This document shows positions 53,580 through 63,806 of a stretch of DNA of 64,000 nucleotides, in pieces (the first letter of the stretch is position 1; each line of letters opens with the position of its first letter). The notes below the pieces were generated by a model. The model made no database searches. It was given only the letters and a program-made list of their open reading frames with translations, and had not been told where the DNA came from. The position numbers and the translations under genes are program-made. Location: NCBI GenBank assembly GCA_937139495.1, contig CAKZQC010000048.1, positions 20,404-84,403 on the forward strand, read 5' to 3'. The stretch comes from an uncultured Saprospiraceae bacterium (lineage in GTDB: Bacteria > Bacteroidota > Bacteroidia > Chitinophagales > Saprospiraceae).

Positions 53580-53763
53580 ACTTATTTTATTACACACAAA
53601 AAAAAATGAAGAAATTGCTCCTTGGCAATCGCTTCATTTTTTCATTTCCTTAGAAACGTACATTTTTTGTCTCAGAAGTTGTTTTAAAAGTCCTGATGAA
53701 ATGATTGATAAGTGCTTGGAAAATACTCTTAATAGATATTATTGAAGAAACATTGATAAAAAA

Positions 53764-53852
53764 CTATTGTTGGAAATCTAATAGCAAAGCGGTCTTATTA
53801 AAAGCAACGCTAACTTTTATTCTTTCCAAAAAAATGACGCTAGTTAAAAAGT
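53764..53852. repeat. Intergenic repeat copy B (empty site)
   Basis: Its reverse complement matches the flanks of the 457-bp element at 33631-33688 and 34146-34197 as a continuous sequence. It carries a single target-like TTATTAA (53795-53801; TTAATAA on the other strand) where the element sits in copy A. It lies in the 316-bp gene-free region between the lipB start and the PGI/PMI stop, which otherwise shows no ORF. Confidence 0.75.
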
Positions 53853-53895
53853 ATATGTTTCTAAGTTTATTTCTGATTGTCTATCTTATTGTCTC

Positions 53896-54888
53896 TTACA
53901 AAGCAGCTTCTGCCAATTTGTGTTTGAGGAAATCAATCGCTTTTACTTCTACAGGATCCATATCACGGAGTACTGCCATTTCGTACGAAATCCAGTCGCC
54001 ATAATGTACGCCATATAAAGCTTGCTCTATCAGCGAATCTCCTACACAAGAAAAATCAATCACATCGGCATACTGCGTGATAATTTCCTTGCAGGTTTCC
54101 ATACGGATTTTATTACGGTTGAGGTCATCGGCAGAATGGAAAAAGATTGCTACAAATTCGCCTTCTTGATGTCTCCAACCAACCAATTCGTTGTGGTTCA
54201 TTTCTGGAATAACATGATGTACACAAAGTATCTTTGTATTTTCGTTCAGTTGTTGGCGGAAACGCAAACCTACTGGTTCCATTCTATCAGTAGAATAAAT
54301 AACAGGGAATTTGCCGTGCATTTTTTTAGCAGCTTTTTTAGCCGCTGTATGCAATGTTTCTTGTGCATTTTCTAGGTTAGCAATCCCTTTTTTAACTTCT
54401 TCTATACAGTTAGGTCTTGCAAAACCAAAGAATTTCAAAATCACTAATTGTTGTACAAAAGAATAGCCCAAACACGCTCTTGGTGGCTGTCCTGTGTTAG
54501 GAACTTGGATATAATCCAATCCTAATTCTTTGGCTCTTTCTAGCAATTTCCCACCAGAAGTCAAACAAACAATTTTGCTGCCTTTTTTGACTGCCTGCTC
54601 AAACGCCTCTAATGTTTCTTCGGTATTCCCCGAATAAGAAGAAGCAATTACCAAGCTATTTTTGCTCACATAAGCAGGGATTTGATACCCCTTGCTAGAC
54701 GCCAAGGGAGCCGTGCTATAATTGCGAATAAAAGAAGCAGCAAAATCACCTCCAATGCCAGAGCCCCCCATACCCAATACCACTATATTTTGAATTGGTT
54801 CGCTGTGCTTGGTCAATTTTGCTTTTTCGCCAATGGCAACAGCTTCTTTAAGTTGTTTAGGAAACTCTTTGATAAAAACGTCCATCAT
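53896..54888 (-). CDS. Bifunctional phosphoglucose/phosphomannose isomerase
   Basis: 330 residues with two SIS-like domains. Markers: IVVLGMGGSGIGGDFAASFI and VIASSYSGNTEETLEAFEQA in the N-terminal domain, KIVCLTSGGKLLERA, and a C-terminal segment ending in FLKHKLAEA. The short length and these segments fit the bifunctional PGI/PMI family rather than classical Pgi. It interconverts glucose 6-P and fructose 6-P, and mannose 6-P and fructose 6-P. It may be the main Pgi of the organism. Confidence 0.9.
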   Translation of the reverse strand: MMDVFIKEFPKQLKEAVAIGEKAKLTKHSEPIQNIVVLGMGGSGIGGDFAASFIRNYSTAPLASSKGYQIPAYVSKNSLVIASSYSGNTEETLEAFEQAVKKGSKIVCLTSGGKLLERAKELGLDYIQVPNTGQPPRACLGYSFVQQLVILKFFGFARPNCIEEVKKGIANLENAQETLHTAAKKAAKKMHGKFPVIYSTDRMEPVGLRFRQQLNENTKILCVHHVIPEMNHNELVGWRHQEGEFVAIFFHSADDLNRNKIRMETCKEIITQYADVIDFSCVGDSLIEQALYGVHYGDWISYEMAVLRDMDPVEVKAIDFLKHKLAEAAL

Positions 54889-54988
54889 GGTTGAAAATAT
54901 TTTTTATATTGAAGTTATAAGTTTTATATTATTTGAGCAATAGGCAGATTCACGCCCTACTACTTTAAACACAATATACGTATTTCTG

Positions 54989-55348
54989 ATGGCTAAACAC
55001 AATCAATTAGGACAGTTAGGTGAGGAATGGGCAAAAAATTACCTATTGGAGCAAGGCTATACGCTTTTGGAGCAAAATTGGCGTTGGGGCAAGGGCGAAA
55101 TTGACCTCATTGTCCGCCAAGAAGATTGTATCATTTTTGTAGAGGTCAAAACCCGTACTACGGCACGTTTCGGACAGCCCGAAGAAGCGGTTTCGGTCAA
55201 AAAACAAAATTTGATGTACGAACTAGCGGTAGAATATCTCCACCAAATCGTCCACGAACAAGAATTTAGATTCGATATTATCGCCATCACGATGCAGCCC
55301 CAAAAAGAGTTGCGACACTTTCAAGATGCTTTTTTTCCGACTTGGTAA
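54989..55348 (+). CDS. YraN/UPF0102-family protein
   Basis: 119 residues with an endonuclease-like core (GQLGEEWAKNYLLEQGYTLLEQNWRWGKGEIDLIVRQEDCIIFVEVKTR), the E-x-D-x-V..F-V-E-V-K pattern of the restriction-endonuclease fold found in YraN/UPF0102. The cellular role is unknown. Convergent with the M14 carboxypeptidase gene, whose end is 5 bp away. Confidence 0.92.
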   Translation: MAKHNQLGQLGEEWAKNYLLEQGYTLLEQNWRWGKGEIDLIVRQEDCIIFVEVKTRTTARFGQPEEAVSVKKQNLMYELAVEYLHQIVHEQEFRFDIIAITMQPQKELRHFQDAFFPTW

Positions 55349-55353
55349 TTTTT

Positions 55354-57750
55354 TTATTTTAATATTTGTAACCGCTGCGTAGCAGTCTGCTCTCCTGCCT
55401 GCTCTATCCTATAAAAATACAGCCCGTTTTCCCAATCGCCAATCTGTAGATGATAACCATTTTGTGCTGGCTCAATCTTCGCCTGATACTGCAATTGTCC
55501 TAATATCGTATAAACCCTCAAATAAGCAACCTCCTCGCTTGATCTGCTCCAATCAAACGGAATATAAGCCTGTGTTTGTGCTGGATTCGGCTGACTTTCG
55601 CCCAATCTCCAATTGGTAGTCAAGGAATGTTTTTGATGACCCAATAGCAACGGATCTAGTACTTTTATCATCCATTCGTCGAGATAAAATCCATCTTCTT
55701 GTACAAACTGATCACTCACTAATTTGATTTTGAATTGCACCGCAGAATCGCCCAAATAATCTTGCAAATTAATCGTTTCGAGTACCCAATCGAGTTGGCT
55801 GCCATCATAGATAGGGGCATTGGCATCTTGATAATTTGTCCCTATATTGGTATAGTTGCCACACAGTGGCAAAAAAATGCCGTCATCTCCTGCTGCCAAA
55901 AGCTGCACATAATCATAATCATTTTCCACGTCCCATTTTGCCCAAAAACTCAATTGTGCATCAGTCGCTGTTCTCAAATCGAGGGTCGCATTCAGTAGCA
56001 TTTCGTGGTTGGCATTATTTGGATAGTTCCCTACCTTGGAATCCGTGATACTTGCCGTAGGAGTATGATAAATTTGTGTTGTCCAGTCCCAATCGGCATT
56101 CCCCAAATTTGTCCAATTGTTGAAGGTATTGGCATTATCATAAACAACCGTTGTGTAGCGTCCAAAAGTCTGCTCAACAGTATCTTGAGTGCTATAATAG
56201 CCATTATCTAACTGCACGATATAGCGAATCAAATCGCCATTTTGTATCGTTGGGTCTAGCTGTAAGCTAATCGAATCTGCTTGGGTAGCGAATTGGTTGA
56301 GTGTATAGTTTTGGGCTGCCCCGACCGCTTGAATATTGCTCGAAAGAGGCAATACACGTACCTCAAAATTGCCTATTTGATTGCCATATCGAGTCAGTTT
56401 GTAGTTCGTATAAGCATTGGTATTCGTCAGCACGACTGGGTTTTGTGTTTCCAATCCTCCAAAATGTAATAACAAATGAGCTGCTGCTAAATTTTGCCAA
56501 ACCAACTGTTCGCACTCCGCTACAATGTTATTGGTTGCCGTCCAGAAGCCACCTGTTCCAGCTTCTGTGGTCATCGAAAGTATTTTGTTTTTCTGTGTTT
56601 GCTCCCCATACAGCCAATCATCGGCATCGCCGTTGGTGCTATAGCCAATCGTTTGGTAATTGGTACCAAATTCATACTTATTTTGTTGGGTCAATATCCT
56701 TGCATATTGCTCCAGTTCGGTAGAATCAGGCGTCAACTGGTCATTGTATGCCCACGGATAAATCAACAGATTGCCGTAGGCATGATAGTTTAACGCTACT
56801 TCTATCGGGTGCTCGAGGCAAAAGGTACGCATATTTTGGGTTTCGGGTTCCGAAAAAGCAGCCGTACCACGATAGGTATCCGAATTGCTGTTGCCCGAAG
56901 AGCCTTGATTATTGTATGCCCAAGCATAACCATAATTTCTATTCAAATCTACCCCAAAAGTACCATCGCCATTATTGCGTCTGTTCTTTCGCCAAAGCCC
57001 GCCACCACTCGGGTTGGTCACCTCATTATAGACATAACCATCAGGATTGACACAGGGAATAAAATACAATTGCGTATGATCCACCAAATACCGAACGCTA
57101 CTATCTACGGCATAATTTTCGAGCAAATACCACATGTAATACACCAATTGCTGCATACTCAGTGGCTCTCTAGCATGATGTAGCGCATTGTACAACACAC
57201 TAGGTTCGGACTCTTGTATCGTCGGATTATCGGACAATCGCATCCAATAAATAGGTCTATTTTCATAAGTCAGATTATGGCTATCAATCACCGCCTTTTG
57301 GCTACTTAAGTGCGGAAACTTATTCGCCATACTATCCAAATTATCCAACAGCTCTTGATAGGTCAAGAAGCCGCCCATAGTGCCCAAGCTAAAATTTTGA
57401 GGCATATTATAAGGAATTCTTGGCGTTGGCGTACATTGATTGGCTTTGGTCGTTATCGCTTGGTTTTGAGTTTGATAATACGTGACTACATCAGCAATTA
57501 ATACGGTATATCGAAAGCCATTTTGTTGCAATAACTGCTGTTCTGCCTCCGAAAAATCACTAATCAAAAAACGTTGCTTTTTGTGTTCTCCATGGTCACA
57601 GGCAATTCCCAATTCGCCCAACTGCTGCAAGCTATGTTGTGCATCAAAATAGACCTGACAGCGAGCATATTGAGGGGTATTCGATTGGGCGTGGCTATTC
57701 GTTATTGCGATAAGGCAAAAGAAGAAAGAATAAAGTAGTTGTTGTTGCAT
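55354..57750 (-). CDS. T9SS-exported M14 zinc carboxypeptidase
   Basis: Start at 57750 gives the signal peptide MQQQLLYSFFFCLIAITNSH (AQ). The M14 domain spans about residues 110-430: HHAREPLSMQQLVYYMWYLL (H-x-x-E zinc ligands), VDLNRNYGYAW, ALNYHAYGNLLIYPW (the third Zn ligand His and region), and a TTEAGTGGFWT segment with the likely catalytic Glu. A MAM/Ig-like accessory part follows, and the end (RVYTILGQLQYQAKIEPAQ ... LYFYRIEQ) is a type A T9SS sorting domain. It is probably a surface-released or cell-surface carboxypeptidase. Confidence 0.9.
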   Translation of the reverse strand: MQQQLLYSFFFCLIAITNSHAQSNTPQYARCQVYFDAQHSLQQLGELGIACDHGEHKKQRFLISDFSEAEQQLLQQNGFRYTVLIADVVTYYQTQNQAITTKANQCTPTPRIPYNMPQNFSLGTMGGFLTYQELLDNLDSMANKFPHLSSQKAVIDSHNLTYENRPIYWMRLSDNPTIQESEPSVLYNALHHAREPLSMQQLVYYMWYLLENYAVDSSVRYLVDHTQLYFIPCVNPDGYVYNEVTNPSGGGLWRKNRRNNGDGTFGVDLNRNYGYAWAYNNQGSSGNSNSDTYRGTAAFSEPETQNMRTFCLEHPIEVALNYHAYGNLLIYPWAYNDQLTPDSTELEQYARILTQQNKYEFGTNYQTIGYSTNGDADDWLYGEQTQKNKILSMTTEAGTGGFWTATNNIVAECEQLVWQNLAAAHLLLHFGGLETQNPVVLTNTNAYTNYKLTRYGNQIGNFEVRVLPLSSNIQAVGAAQNYTLNQFATQADSISLQLDPTIQNGDLIRYIVQLDNGYYSTQDTVEQTFGRYTTVVYDNANTFNNWTNLGNADWDWTTQIYHTPTASITDSKVGNYPNNANHEMLLNATLDLRTATDAQLSFWAKWDVENDYDYVQLLAAGDDGIFLPLCGNYTNIGTNYQDANAPIYDGSQLDWVLETINLQDYLGDSAVQFKIKLVSDQFVQEDGFYLDEWMIKVLDPLLLGHQKHSLTTNWRLGESQPNPAQTQAYIPFDWSRSSEEVAYLRVYTILGQLQYQAKIEPAQNGYHLQIGDWENGLYFYRIEQAGEQTATQRLQILK

Positions 57751-57841
57751 ATTATTAGAGTTATCAGCTTTTGTATAGATTGGTTTATCCATATAACGTT
57801 AGAGTACTCAAAAAACAGCACGACTCGTGGCTAATTCCCAT

Positions 57842-57883
57842 AAAAACAAAAAAAAGACTATCCGCTTCTGTGCGAATAGTCTT
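57842..57883 (-). terminator. Terminator of the desaturase gene
   Basis: AAGACTATCCGC and GCGAATAGTCTT pair over 12 bp with one mismatch, loop TTCTGT; on the minus strand it is followed by a T-run. Confidence 0.75.
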
Positions 57884-57907
57884 CTTCTGATACGTCAAGA
57901 ATATATC

Positions 57908-58981
57908 TTAAGCTTGACTGATATAATGCTCCAAACGTTCTTTTGGGAAACGCTTCAAACGTTTTTTCATAATCGCAATAGCTTCTTCTTTATCCTTGAA
58001 AGTATCGCCATTGATATTGACCATATAATCGGTCAGTTTATCATATTTTTTGAACATCAAGAACAAAAATACTTGCTGAAAATCAAGCCCTTCAAAAATC
58101 AAGGATTGATTGGCAACATATTTATCAATATTTTTCTGGAAATCAACTGGCATATCCGTCCAGTGCATATTCGGCACTTGGTGGTGACCGATGTGATAAC
58201 CATCATTGAAACACTTCTGATTGTAAGGCGTATTGATACAAGTAATACTACTTTTGTAATCATTGTTTGGCTCGTCTGGATCTACAAAAGCGTGCTGCCC
58301 CCAGTTGCCTGACATCATCGCTAGGCGAATAATCAACAACGGCACCACAAAGACGACCATCGTAGCACCAAAGTTGAGCATTGCCAACAAAAATAATACG
58401 ACATAATAGCCATATTCTACCATTGCTGCTTTGCGAGCAATGGAGCTTCTTTTTTTGCCCAAAAAGTATTGAGCCAACTCAATAACACCAATAAACAAAA
58501 AGCGTAAATAGTAATGCAAAAAGCCTCTAAAACTATCCCGCTGAAACGGCATCGTTGAGCTTTTGTCTTCTGGCATATTGCCTTCTGCGTGGTGCATACC
58601 CATGTGGTGCATGAAATACAAATCAGGTGATTGCCCCATGAATGGTCCTAAAATCCAAGGAATAAATTTATTCAAAGCGTTGTGTTCTCGCTTGAAAAAT
58701 GGACGGTGACTCGTATTGTGCAACATCAAGGTATAAGGTCCTAAGAATACGACGATACACAATATAAAATGTATAACGCCCCACGCTCCCCAATAAGGAC
58801 TTTGTAGCAGCGGCGTGTACAATAATATAGCGGAAGGAATTAGGGTAAGTGTGATTTTGATGGCGAGATATACGAAAGGTAAATCTCTTTCATCACGTAT
58901 CATTTTCAAGAAAAATTGGTCCATTTTTGACCATGTACGTTTCTCAAAAACAGGATCCGTGATTTGATGCAATGCTCTCAT
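57908..58981 (-). CDS. Membrane fatty-acid desaturase-like protein
   Basis: 357 residues with several TM segments and three His boxes: HNTSHR, HHMGMHH and GYHIGHH, the di-iron ligands of the desaturase/hydroxylase superfamily. It lacks the cytochrome b5 fusion. Position of double-bond insertion and substrate (fatty acid, carotenoid or similar) are not decided from the sequence. The 91-bp region upstream to murF-alr holds a TATCTTTG -7-like motif at 59041-59048 with a TTG about 25 bp upstream, a weak promoter. Confidence 0.85.
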   Translation of the reverse strand: MRALHQITDPVFEKRTWSKMDQFFLKMIRDERDLPFVYLAIKITLTLIPSAILLYTPLLQSPYWGAWGVIHFILCIVVFLGPYTLMLHNTSHRPFFKREHNALNKFIPWILGPFMGQSPDLYFMHHMGMHHAEGNMPEDKSSTMPFQRDSFRGFLHYYLRFLFIGVIELAQYFLGKKRSSIARKAAMVEYGYYVVLFLLAMLNFGATMVVFVVPLLIIRLAMMSGNWGQHAFVDPDEPNNDYKSSITCINTPYNQKCFNDGYHIGHHQVPNMHWTDMPVDFQKNIDKYVANQSLIFEGLDFQQVFLFLMFKKYDKLTDYMVNINGDTFKDKEEAIAIMKKRLKRFPKERLEHYISQA

Positions 58982-59072
58982 TTATTATTTTTTTGATGAA
59001 ATGGTTAGACACGAACTAACTCAATAGCTACATATCGTTGCAAAGATAGAAATTAATCAAAAAATATGCCTA

Positions 59073-61505
59073 TCAATCTTCATAAAAGACTCTAGGAACT
59101 CTGTCATTAATATTCGTGAGTACTTCATAAGGTATCGTTTGCATGGCATTGGCAAGCCGCTGAATGCTCCTTTGATCTTCAAATAGCACCACCGTATCGC
59201 CCACCTTTGTTTTAGGCAGGTGCGTAATATCTATGAAGCACATATCCATACAAATATTGCCGATAGTTGGTGCGTATTCATTTGCTATTTTCACTTGTAT
59301 ATTGCCATTGCCCAAGGCTCTCAAAAACCCATCGGCATAACCGACCGCCAATATCGCTATTTTACCTCCTTCTGACAATTTTCCTTTTCTACCATAGCCA
59401 ATTGTTTGATTTTCGGTCATTGTTTTGATTTGCAAAATAGTAGTCGTCAACTTCGCTACCGCTTGTAGCGGGCTGTTGATTTGTGTCGAAATTCCGTACA
59501 AACCGATTCCCAAACGTACCATATCGAACTGGTACTGTGGATAGTGCTGCATGCCTGCCGAATTGAGCAAATGCAGCATTGGATTAATATTCAATGCCGT
59601 TTTGATTTGGGTAGCTAATCGCTCAAATAAAGTTGCCTGTTGATGTGTATAATCGGCTTGCTCTGGCTCGTCGGCTACTGCCAAATGGGCAAAAATACTG
59701 CTGATTTGCAATTGTTGCTGCTTTTCTAATGTTGCGATCAGCTTAGGTATGTCTTTTTCTACAAATCCTAAGCGAGCCATTCCTGTATCTAGCTCTAGAT
59801 GAACAGGATAATTAACCAATTCTTGTTGTGCCAAATAACGCATCAAAACCCCCACTATCGTCTCATCATAAATGACTGGTTGCAACTGATATTGCACCAA
59901 TAATTCTACCTCAGCAGGGGCTGTATTCATGACTATAATAGGCACTACAATACCACGTTTGCGCAAAGCCACCCCTTCATCGACATAGGCTACACCCAAG
60001 TAATCAACCTGCTGATACTGTAGTAGTTGTGCCACTTCGGCACTCCCACTGCCGTAAGCAGAAGCTTTGACCATTACCATTATTTTGGTATTGGGTTGCA
60101 GTTGTTTTTTGTAGCAATTAAAATTGTTGGCTAATGCCGTCAGGCTAATTTCTAGTTTCGTGCCATGCACCCTTTTTTTGAGTTGTTGAGCGATTCGCTC
60201 AAATTCAAAATGCCTTGCTCCTTTGAGCAATATTGTTTCTTGATAAAAGTTAATTTCTGCTTCTTGAGCTGCCAAAAAATCGCTGGTTGTTTCGTAGAAG
60301 TGCGTTTCTGGAATGACACTAAACAGCCATTTTTGTTTATAAATTTGTTTGCCAATGCCAATAAACTTATGGATCTGATGTTCTTGTAGCAATGCTACAA
60401 TATTGATATACAGATTATCTTGCTTGGACTCCAAAATGTCCGAAAGAATGACTGTTTTGGTATAGCTTTTATGCTTTTTGTGTTTTTGGCTCAAAAAATC
60501 TAGTGCTATTTTGAGTCCTTCAAAGTCATTATTATAACTATCATCGACAATATTGCACTGATGAATGCCTTCTTTGAGTTCCAATCGCATCGGCACTTCT
60601 TTGAGCTGCGACAACAAAGGCTGGACTTGCTCCAAAGTGATTCCTAGACATAGGCAAGTAGCCACTGCATGCAGACAATTTTCGATAGCGGCTTCTGTCA
60701 CAAACGGAACCGTTAGCAACTGAGGAGCTTCGTTTTTGTGGACAAACACCTTAAAAATTGTTTTATCTTTGGTTTGCTCTTGCCGTACTATTGGCAAATC
60801 TGCCGCCTTGTTGTCCCCCCAACTATAGCCTTTTTTCGCTAGGTTTTTTTTGGCAATTTGTTCTCTTATTTTTTGATGCTCGTAGCGATATATTATCGTG
60901 TCGCAATCCTTGAACAATGCTAATTTTTCATTTACCTTTTGCGTTTGAGGCCCAAAGCCTGCGGCATGGGCTTTGCCAATATTCGTAAAAATGCCTATTG
61001 TCGGTTTTATAATTCGCTCTAGCTGCTGCATCTCTCCTACTTGCGAAATGCCTGCTTCAAATATGGCTAAATTATGCACCGCTTGCATTCCCAACACAGA
61101 TAACGGCACACCTATTTGTGAGTTATAGCTTTTAGGGCTTTTGATAATCGAAAAATATCCTTGCAACAGTTGGTATAGCCATTCTTTGATAATTGTCTTG
61201 CCATTGCTTCCTGTAATCGCCACGATGGGCATATCGAATTGCTGTCGATGATAGCTCGCCCATGCTTGCAAGGTAGCCACTACATTATCGACTACTATTA
61301 TCTGAGCTTGGCTGTATTCTGCTTCATCAACTGGACTCGACACCACAAAGTGGCGCACGCCTTTGGCGTACAAAGCCGCTATATAATCCTGTCCATTGCT
61401 CTGCTGTCCTGCTATGGCAAAAAAGATGGATTGCTCTGCAAAAAGTAGCTTTCTGCTATCAATGAGTGCTATTTTGTTTTGCCAAAAAGAAGTATCGAAA
61501 TTCAT
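59073..61505 (-). CDS. MurF-alanine racemase fusion
   Basis: 810 residues. Residues about 1-445 are MurF: GSNGKT at 99-104 (ATP P-loop), FEAGISQVGEM, and a LKGARHFEFE segment near 430. From about 445 on is alanine racemase: VMVKASAYGSG with PLP Lys480, HLELDTGMARLGF, and a C-terminal TIGYGRKGKLSEGGKIAILAVGYADGF segment with the second catalytic Tyr region. The fusion lets D-Ala supply and ligation of D-Ala-D-Ala to UDP-MurNAc-tripeptide be made as one polypeptide, known in Bacteroidota. The DUF6089 gene starts upstream on the same strand, ending 47 bp before. Confidence 0.94.
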   Translation of the reverse strand: MNFDTSFWQNKIALIDSRKLLFAEQSIFFAIAGQQSNGQDYIAALYAKGVRHFVVSSPVDEAEYSQAQIIVVDNVVATLQAWASYHRQQFDMPIVAITGSNGKTIIKEWLYQLLQGYFSIIKSPKSYNSQIGVPLSVLGMQAVHNLAIFEAGISQVGEMQQLERIIKPTIGIFTNIGKAHAAGFGPQTQKVNEKLALFKDCDTIIYRYEHQKIREQIAKKNLAKKGYSWGDNKAADLPIVRQEQTKDKTIFKVFVHKNEAPQLLTVPFVTEAAIENCLHAVATCLCLGITLEQVQPLLSQLKEVPMRLELKEGIHQCNIVDDSYNNDFEGLKIALDFLSQKHKKHKSYTKTVILSDILESKQDNLYINIVALLQEHQIHKFIGIGKQIYKQKWLFSVIPETHFYETTSDFLAAQEAEINFYQETILLKGARHFEFERIAQQLKKRVHGTKLEISLTALANNFNCYKKQLQPNTKIMVMVKASAYGSGSAEVAQLLQYQQVDYLGVAYVDEGVALRKRGIVVPIIVMNTAPAEVELLVQYQLQPVIYDETIVGVLMRYLAQQELVNYPVHLELDTGMARLGFVEKDIPKLIATLEKQQQLQISSIFAHLAVADEPEQADYTHQQATLFERLATQIKTALNINPMLHLLNSAGMQHYPQYQFDMVRLGIGLYGISTQINSPLQAVAKLTTTILQIKTMTENQTIGYGRKGKLSEGGKIAILAVGYADGFLRALGNGNIQVKIANEYAPTIGNICMDMCFIDITHLPKTKVGDTVVLFEDQRSIQRLANAMQTIPYEVLTNINDRVPRVFYED

Positions 61506-61551
61506 GAATATTCGAGTTAAAACGCTTTTTTGTTAGCGAAGTTGTTTTAAG

Positions 61552-62406
61552 TTAGAACCATTTGGTTATTTTAAAGTTACGTTTTTTGCCTCGATAGGCA
61601 TTATTGCGATACAAACTCACACTCAAATGCACGCCCCACAGCAGGTAGCTATCTTTATTATTGGAATTGCCTCGCCTCGCTCCGATCAAGTCGTTGGCTG
61701 GCAAGCCTGTATATTCTGCGGTTCTGTTCGAGAGTGCTACTGCCAAATCACCGTTTTGCTGTAATGTTTTTGGTGATAGATAAACGGTACTCACATCGTC
61801 GATATAGTCGCTGGTGGTATATCTATATCCGATTTCTAGACCAATGTGTATGCGAGGTGACAAGGCGTATTTTAATCCTATTCCTAGCGGAACAGTCAAT
61901 TGCGTCAAGCCATACTTGGCGGCATTACCTTCTAGTCCTTGTCCTTCGGTACCAATGGCTTGGAGATGTATTATTTTTCCTTGATAATTGGTGGTAGGGT
62001 CAAACCAACAGACGCCGATTCCTGCCCACAGGTAAGGAGCAAACACATGATTAGGGTCATCTGGTACAAATGGCAAAATATTAATTTCTCCTATAACACT
62101 CAACTCCATCAAATCGGATTGAAAGTTAAAATTGCGTTGGCGAATAGCCAAATCTGAAGAATTATTGTCATCTGCCTTGAGAGTTCCCTTATGGAAGTTA
62201 ATTCTAGTAGTAATATGTGGATTGATATTGTAGCGAACAAATGCCCCGAAAGCGGGCTGTGTATTGGACAACAAACTTCCTTTGTTGACATCACCATCAA
62301 AACTAATAGCACCACCAAACAAACCAATTTCTACATATTGAGCCATACTGTTGGAGGTACTCAACAAAAAACTAATCCCTAGTAGATACTTTAGTAGCGT
62401 TGTCAT
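61552..62406 (-). CDS. PorG-like DUF6089 outer-membrane barrel protein
   Basis: Signal peptide MTTLLKYLLGISFLLSTSNSM (AQ), then strands of an outer-membrane beta-barrel with YVEIGLFGGAISFDGDVNKG at the N-terminus and YALSPRIHIGLEIGYRYTTSDYIDDVSTVY near the end, as in DUF6089. DUF6089 includes PorG, a component of the type IX secretion machinery, but paralogues may have other roles. 284 residues. It starts 8 bp after the CotH-like stop on the same strand and precedes murF-alr. Confidence 0.85.
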   Translation of the reverse strand: MTTLLKYLLGISFLLSTSNSMAQYVEIGLFGGAISFDGDVNKGSLLSNTQPAFGAFVRYNINPHITTRINFHKGTLKADDNNSSDLAIRQRNFNFQSDLMELSVIGEINILPFVPDDPNHVFAPYLWAGIGVCWFDPTTNYQGKIIHLQAIGTEGQGLEGNAAKYGLTQLTVPLGIGLKYALSPRIHIGLEIGYRYTTSDYIDDVSTVYLSPKTLQQNGDLAVALSNRTAEYTGLPANDLIGARRGNSNNKDSYLLWGVHLSVSLYRNNAYRGKKRNFKITKWF

Positions 62407-62414
62407 TCCTTTTT

Positions 62415-63776
62415 TTAGTTGGTTCGGGCGTAGTCCGCTCTATCTTTTAGCAATTGCAATCCATTCTCCCATTCACTCAAAGTAGGGGCATCATCATGCA
62501 GCAATGCAGCCTCCTCTGTGGCGGCTCTTATTTGGGCAGTCCATTTATCCAGCTGACCATGCACTGACTGCTGTGAGAAAGGTCCTGTTATAAATCGCGC
62601 TTTGGCTTGAGCCAACTCTGAGGTATAGCTTGCCCAACCTTGGGTCAATTTATCACAATAAGCAGGACGTTGTTTGTACCCTATATCATTATACAAAAAA
62701 GGCTCACAACTGCTCGGTTTTTCATTCCAAGGGTTGACAATAACGGTTATGTCATGAACTTGCTGTCGAATATTCTCAAAGGCATGGTCCAAATCCCACG
62801 GAATAAGGTGTACCTTTTGTGTACTCGGGTTTTCGTACCAATAAAAATTATGCGGCTTACAAAGCCCTGTCAAGTTATTGCAATACCAATGAAATGCCCC
62901 ATCATCATTACGTATAGTACGATCAACTACTATATAACGGATAATTTCGTCTAGTACCATATAATCCTCTATCGTATTATGCAAGCTCGTCAAGTCAGAA
63001 GATGCCTCTAATTCTTCACCAAATTGATGAATTAATTGAGCCCTTACACCTGCGTGTTCATTGGTACGTAATGCCTTATAGTAGGCACTAATCGAACGGC
63101 TTTTGTTGTTAGAAGTGAGCGGCCAAACCTCTTTGTATAAATTACCTTTGTGGTTGGTATAATGCCGCTCTACAAACGCCTCATCTATTTGCTCTACGAG
63201 TGCATATACACCAGAATAATTCCCATTGATATACACTTTGGCGTGGGTCGCTCTAGGTGCAGGCACATCCATTTGTCCAAATAGCCAATAGCCCAAACGA
63301 TCACGCATTTGTGATTTATCCAAGTTCATAGCATGAAGTTGCACCTTCTCTTGACCATAGAACTCTGTATGATGGTGGTGATCCCAATCTATTTTTATTT
63401 TCATCGAAAGTTTGGTTCCTACTTTACTCGCAGGTTGCAAAATACCACCATCTTCTAGCCCTTCGGCAAAAGCACCACCAGAACCTTTGTAGCGAATACC
63501 TATAGGGCTAATCGTTTCACCTCTGAAAGTGAGGCTCGCATCTACGTATTGTTCTGCCTTAGGGTTATTGTCAATGAACGCTAGCGCACGCTCTGGAATC
63601 GTAATATCAAACCGATAAAAACTATCTTGGTGAAACAAGATTTCGCTATCTTCGGTCAGGTATTTTTCATTGCCTGTTGGAGTAATAATAGGTACCCCCG
63701 ATGAAGTAAATTGTTCGCTTTTTTGGCAGCCAACCATTATGATTCCTACCAATATCCATAAAATACATCTAATCAT
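62415..63776 (-). CDS. CotH-like lipoprotein
   Basis: Signal MIRCILWILVGIIMVGC with lipobox. The 453-residue mature protein matches the CotH kinase-like family: FRGETISPIGIRYKGSGG near the N-terminus, KLSMKIKIDWDHHHHTEFYGQEKVQLHAMNLDKSQMRDRL, GVYALVEQIDEAFV and a segment WYENPSTQKVHLIPWDLDHAF. CotH-family members in Bacillus phosphorylate spore-coat proteins; roles in Bacteroidota are unknown. A second copy of its 3' end lies just upstream at 63807-64000, so the gene is part of a tandem pair. Confidence 0.85.
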   Translation of the reverse strand: MIRCILWILVGIIMVGCQKSEQFTSSGVPIITPTGNEKYLTEDSEILFHQDSFYRFDITIPERALAFIDNNPKAEQYVDASLTFRGETISPIGIRYKGSGGAFAEGLEDGGILQPASKVGTKLSMKIKIDWDHHHHTEFYGQEKVQLHAMNLDKSQMRDRLGYWLFGQMDVPAPRATHAKVYINGNYSGVYALVEQIDEAFVERHYTNHKGNLYKEVWPLTSNNKSRSISAYYKALRTNEHAGVRAQLIHQFGEELEASSDLTSLHNTIEDYMVLDEIIRYIVVDRTIRNDDGAFHWYCNNLTGLCKPHNFYWYENPSTQKVHLIPWDLDHAFENIRQQVHDITVIVNPWNEKPSSCEPFLYNDIGYKQRPAYCDKLTQGWASYTSELAQAKARFITGPFSQQSVHGQLDKWTAQIRAATEEAALLHDDAPTLSEWENGLQLLKDRADYARTN

Positions 63777-63806
63777 TTTTTTTGTTATTTTAGTTTAGAT
63801 ATGCTC

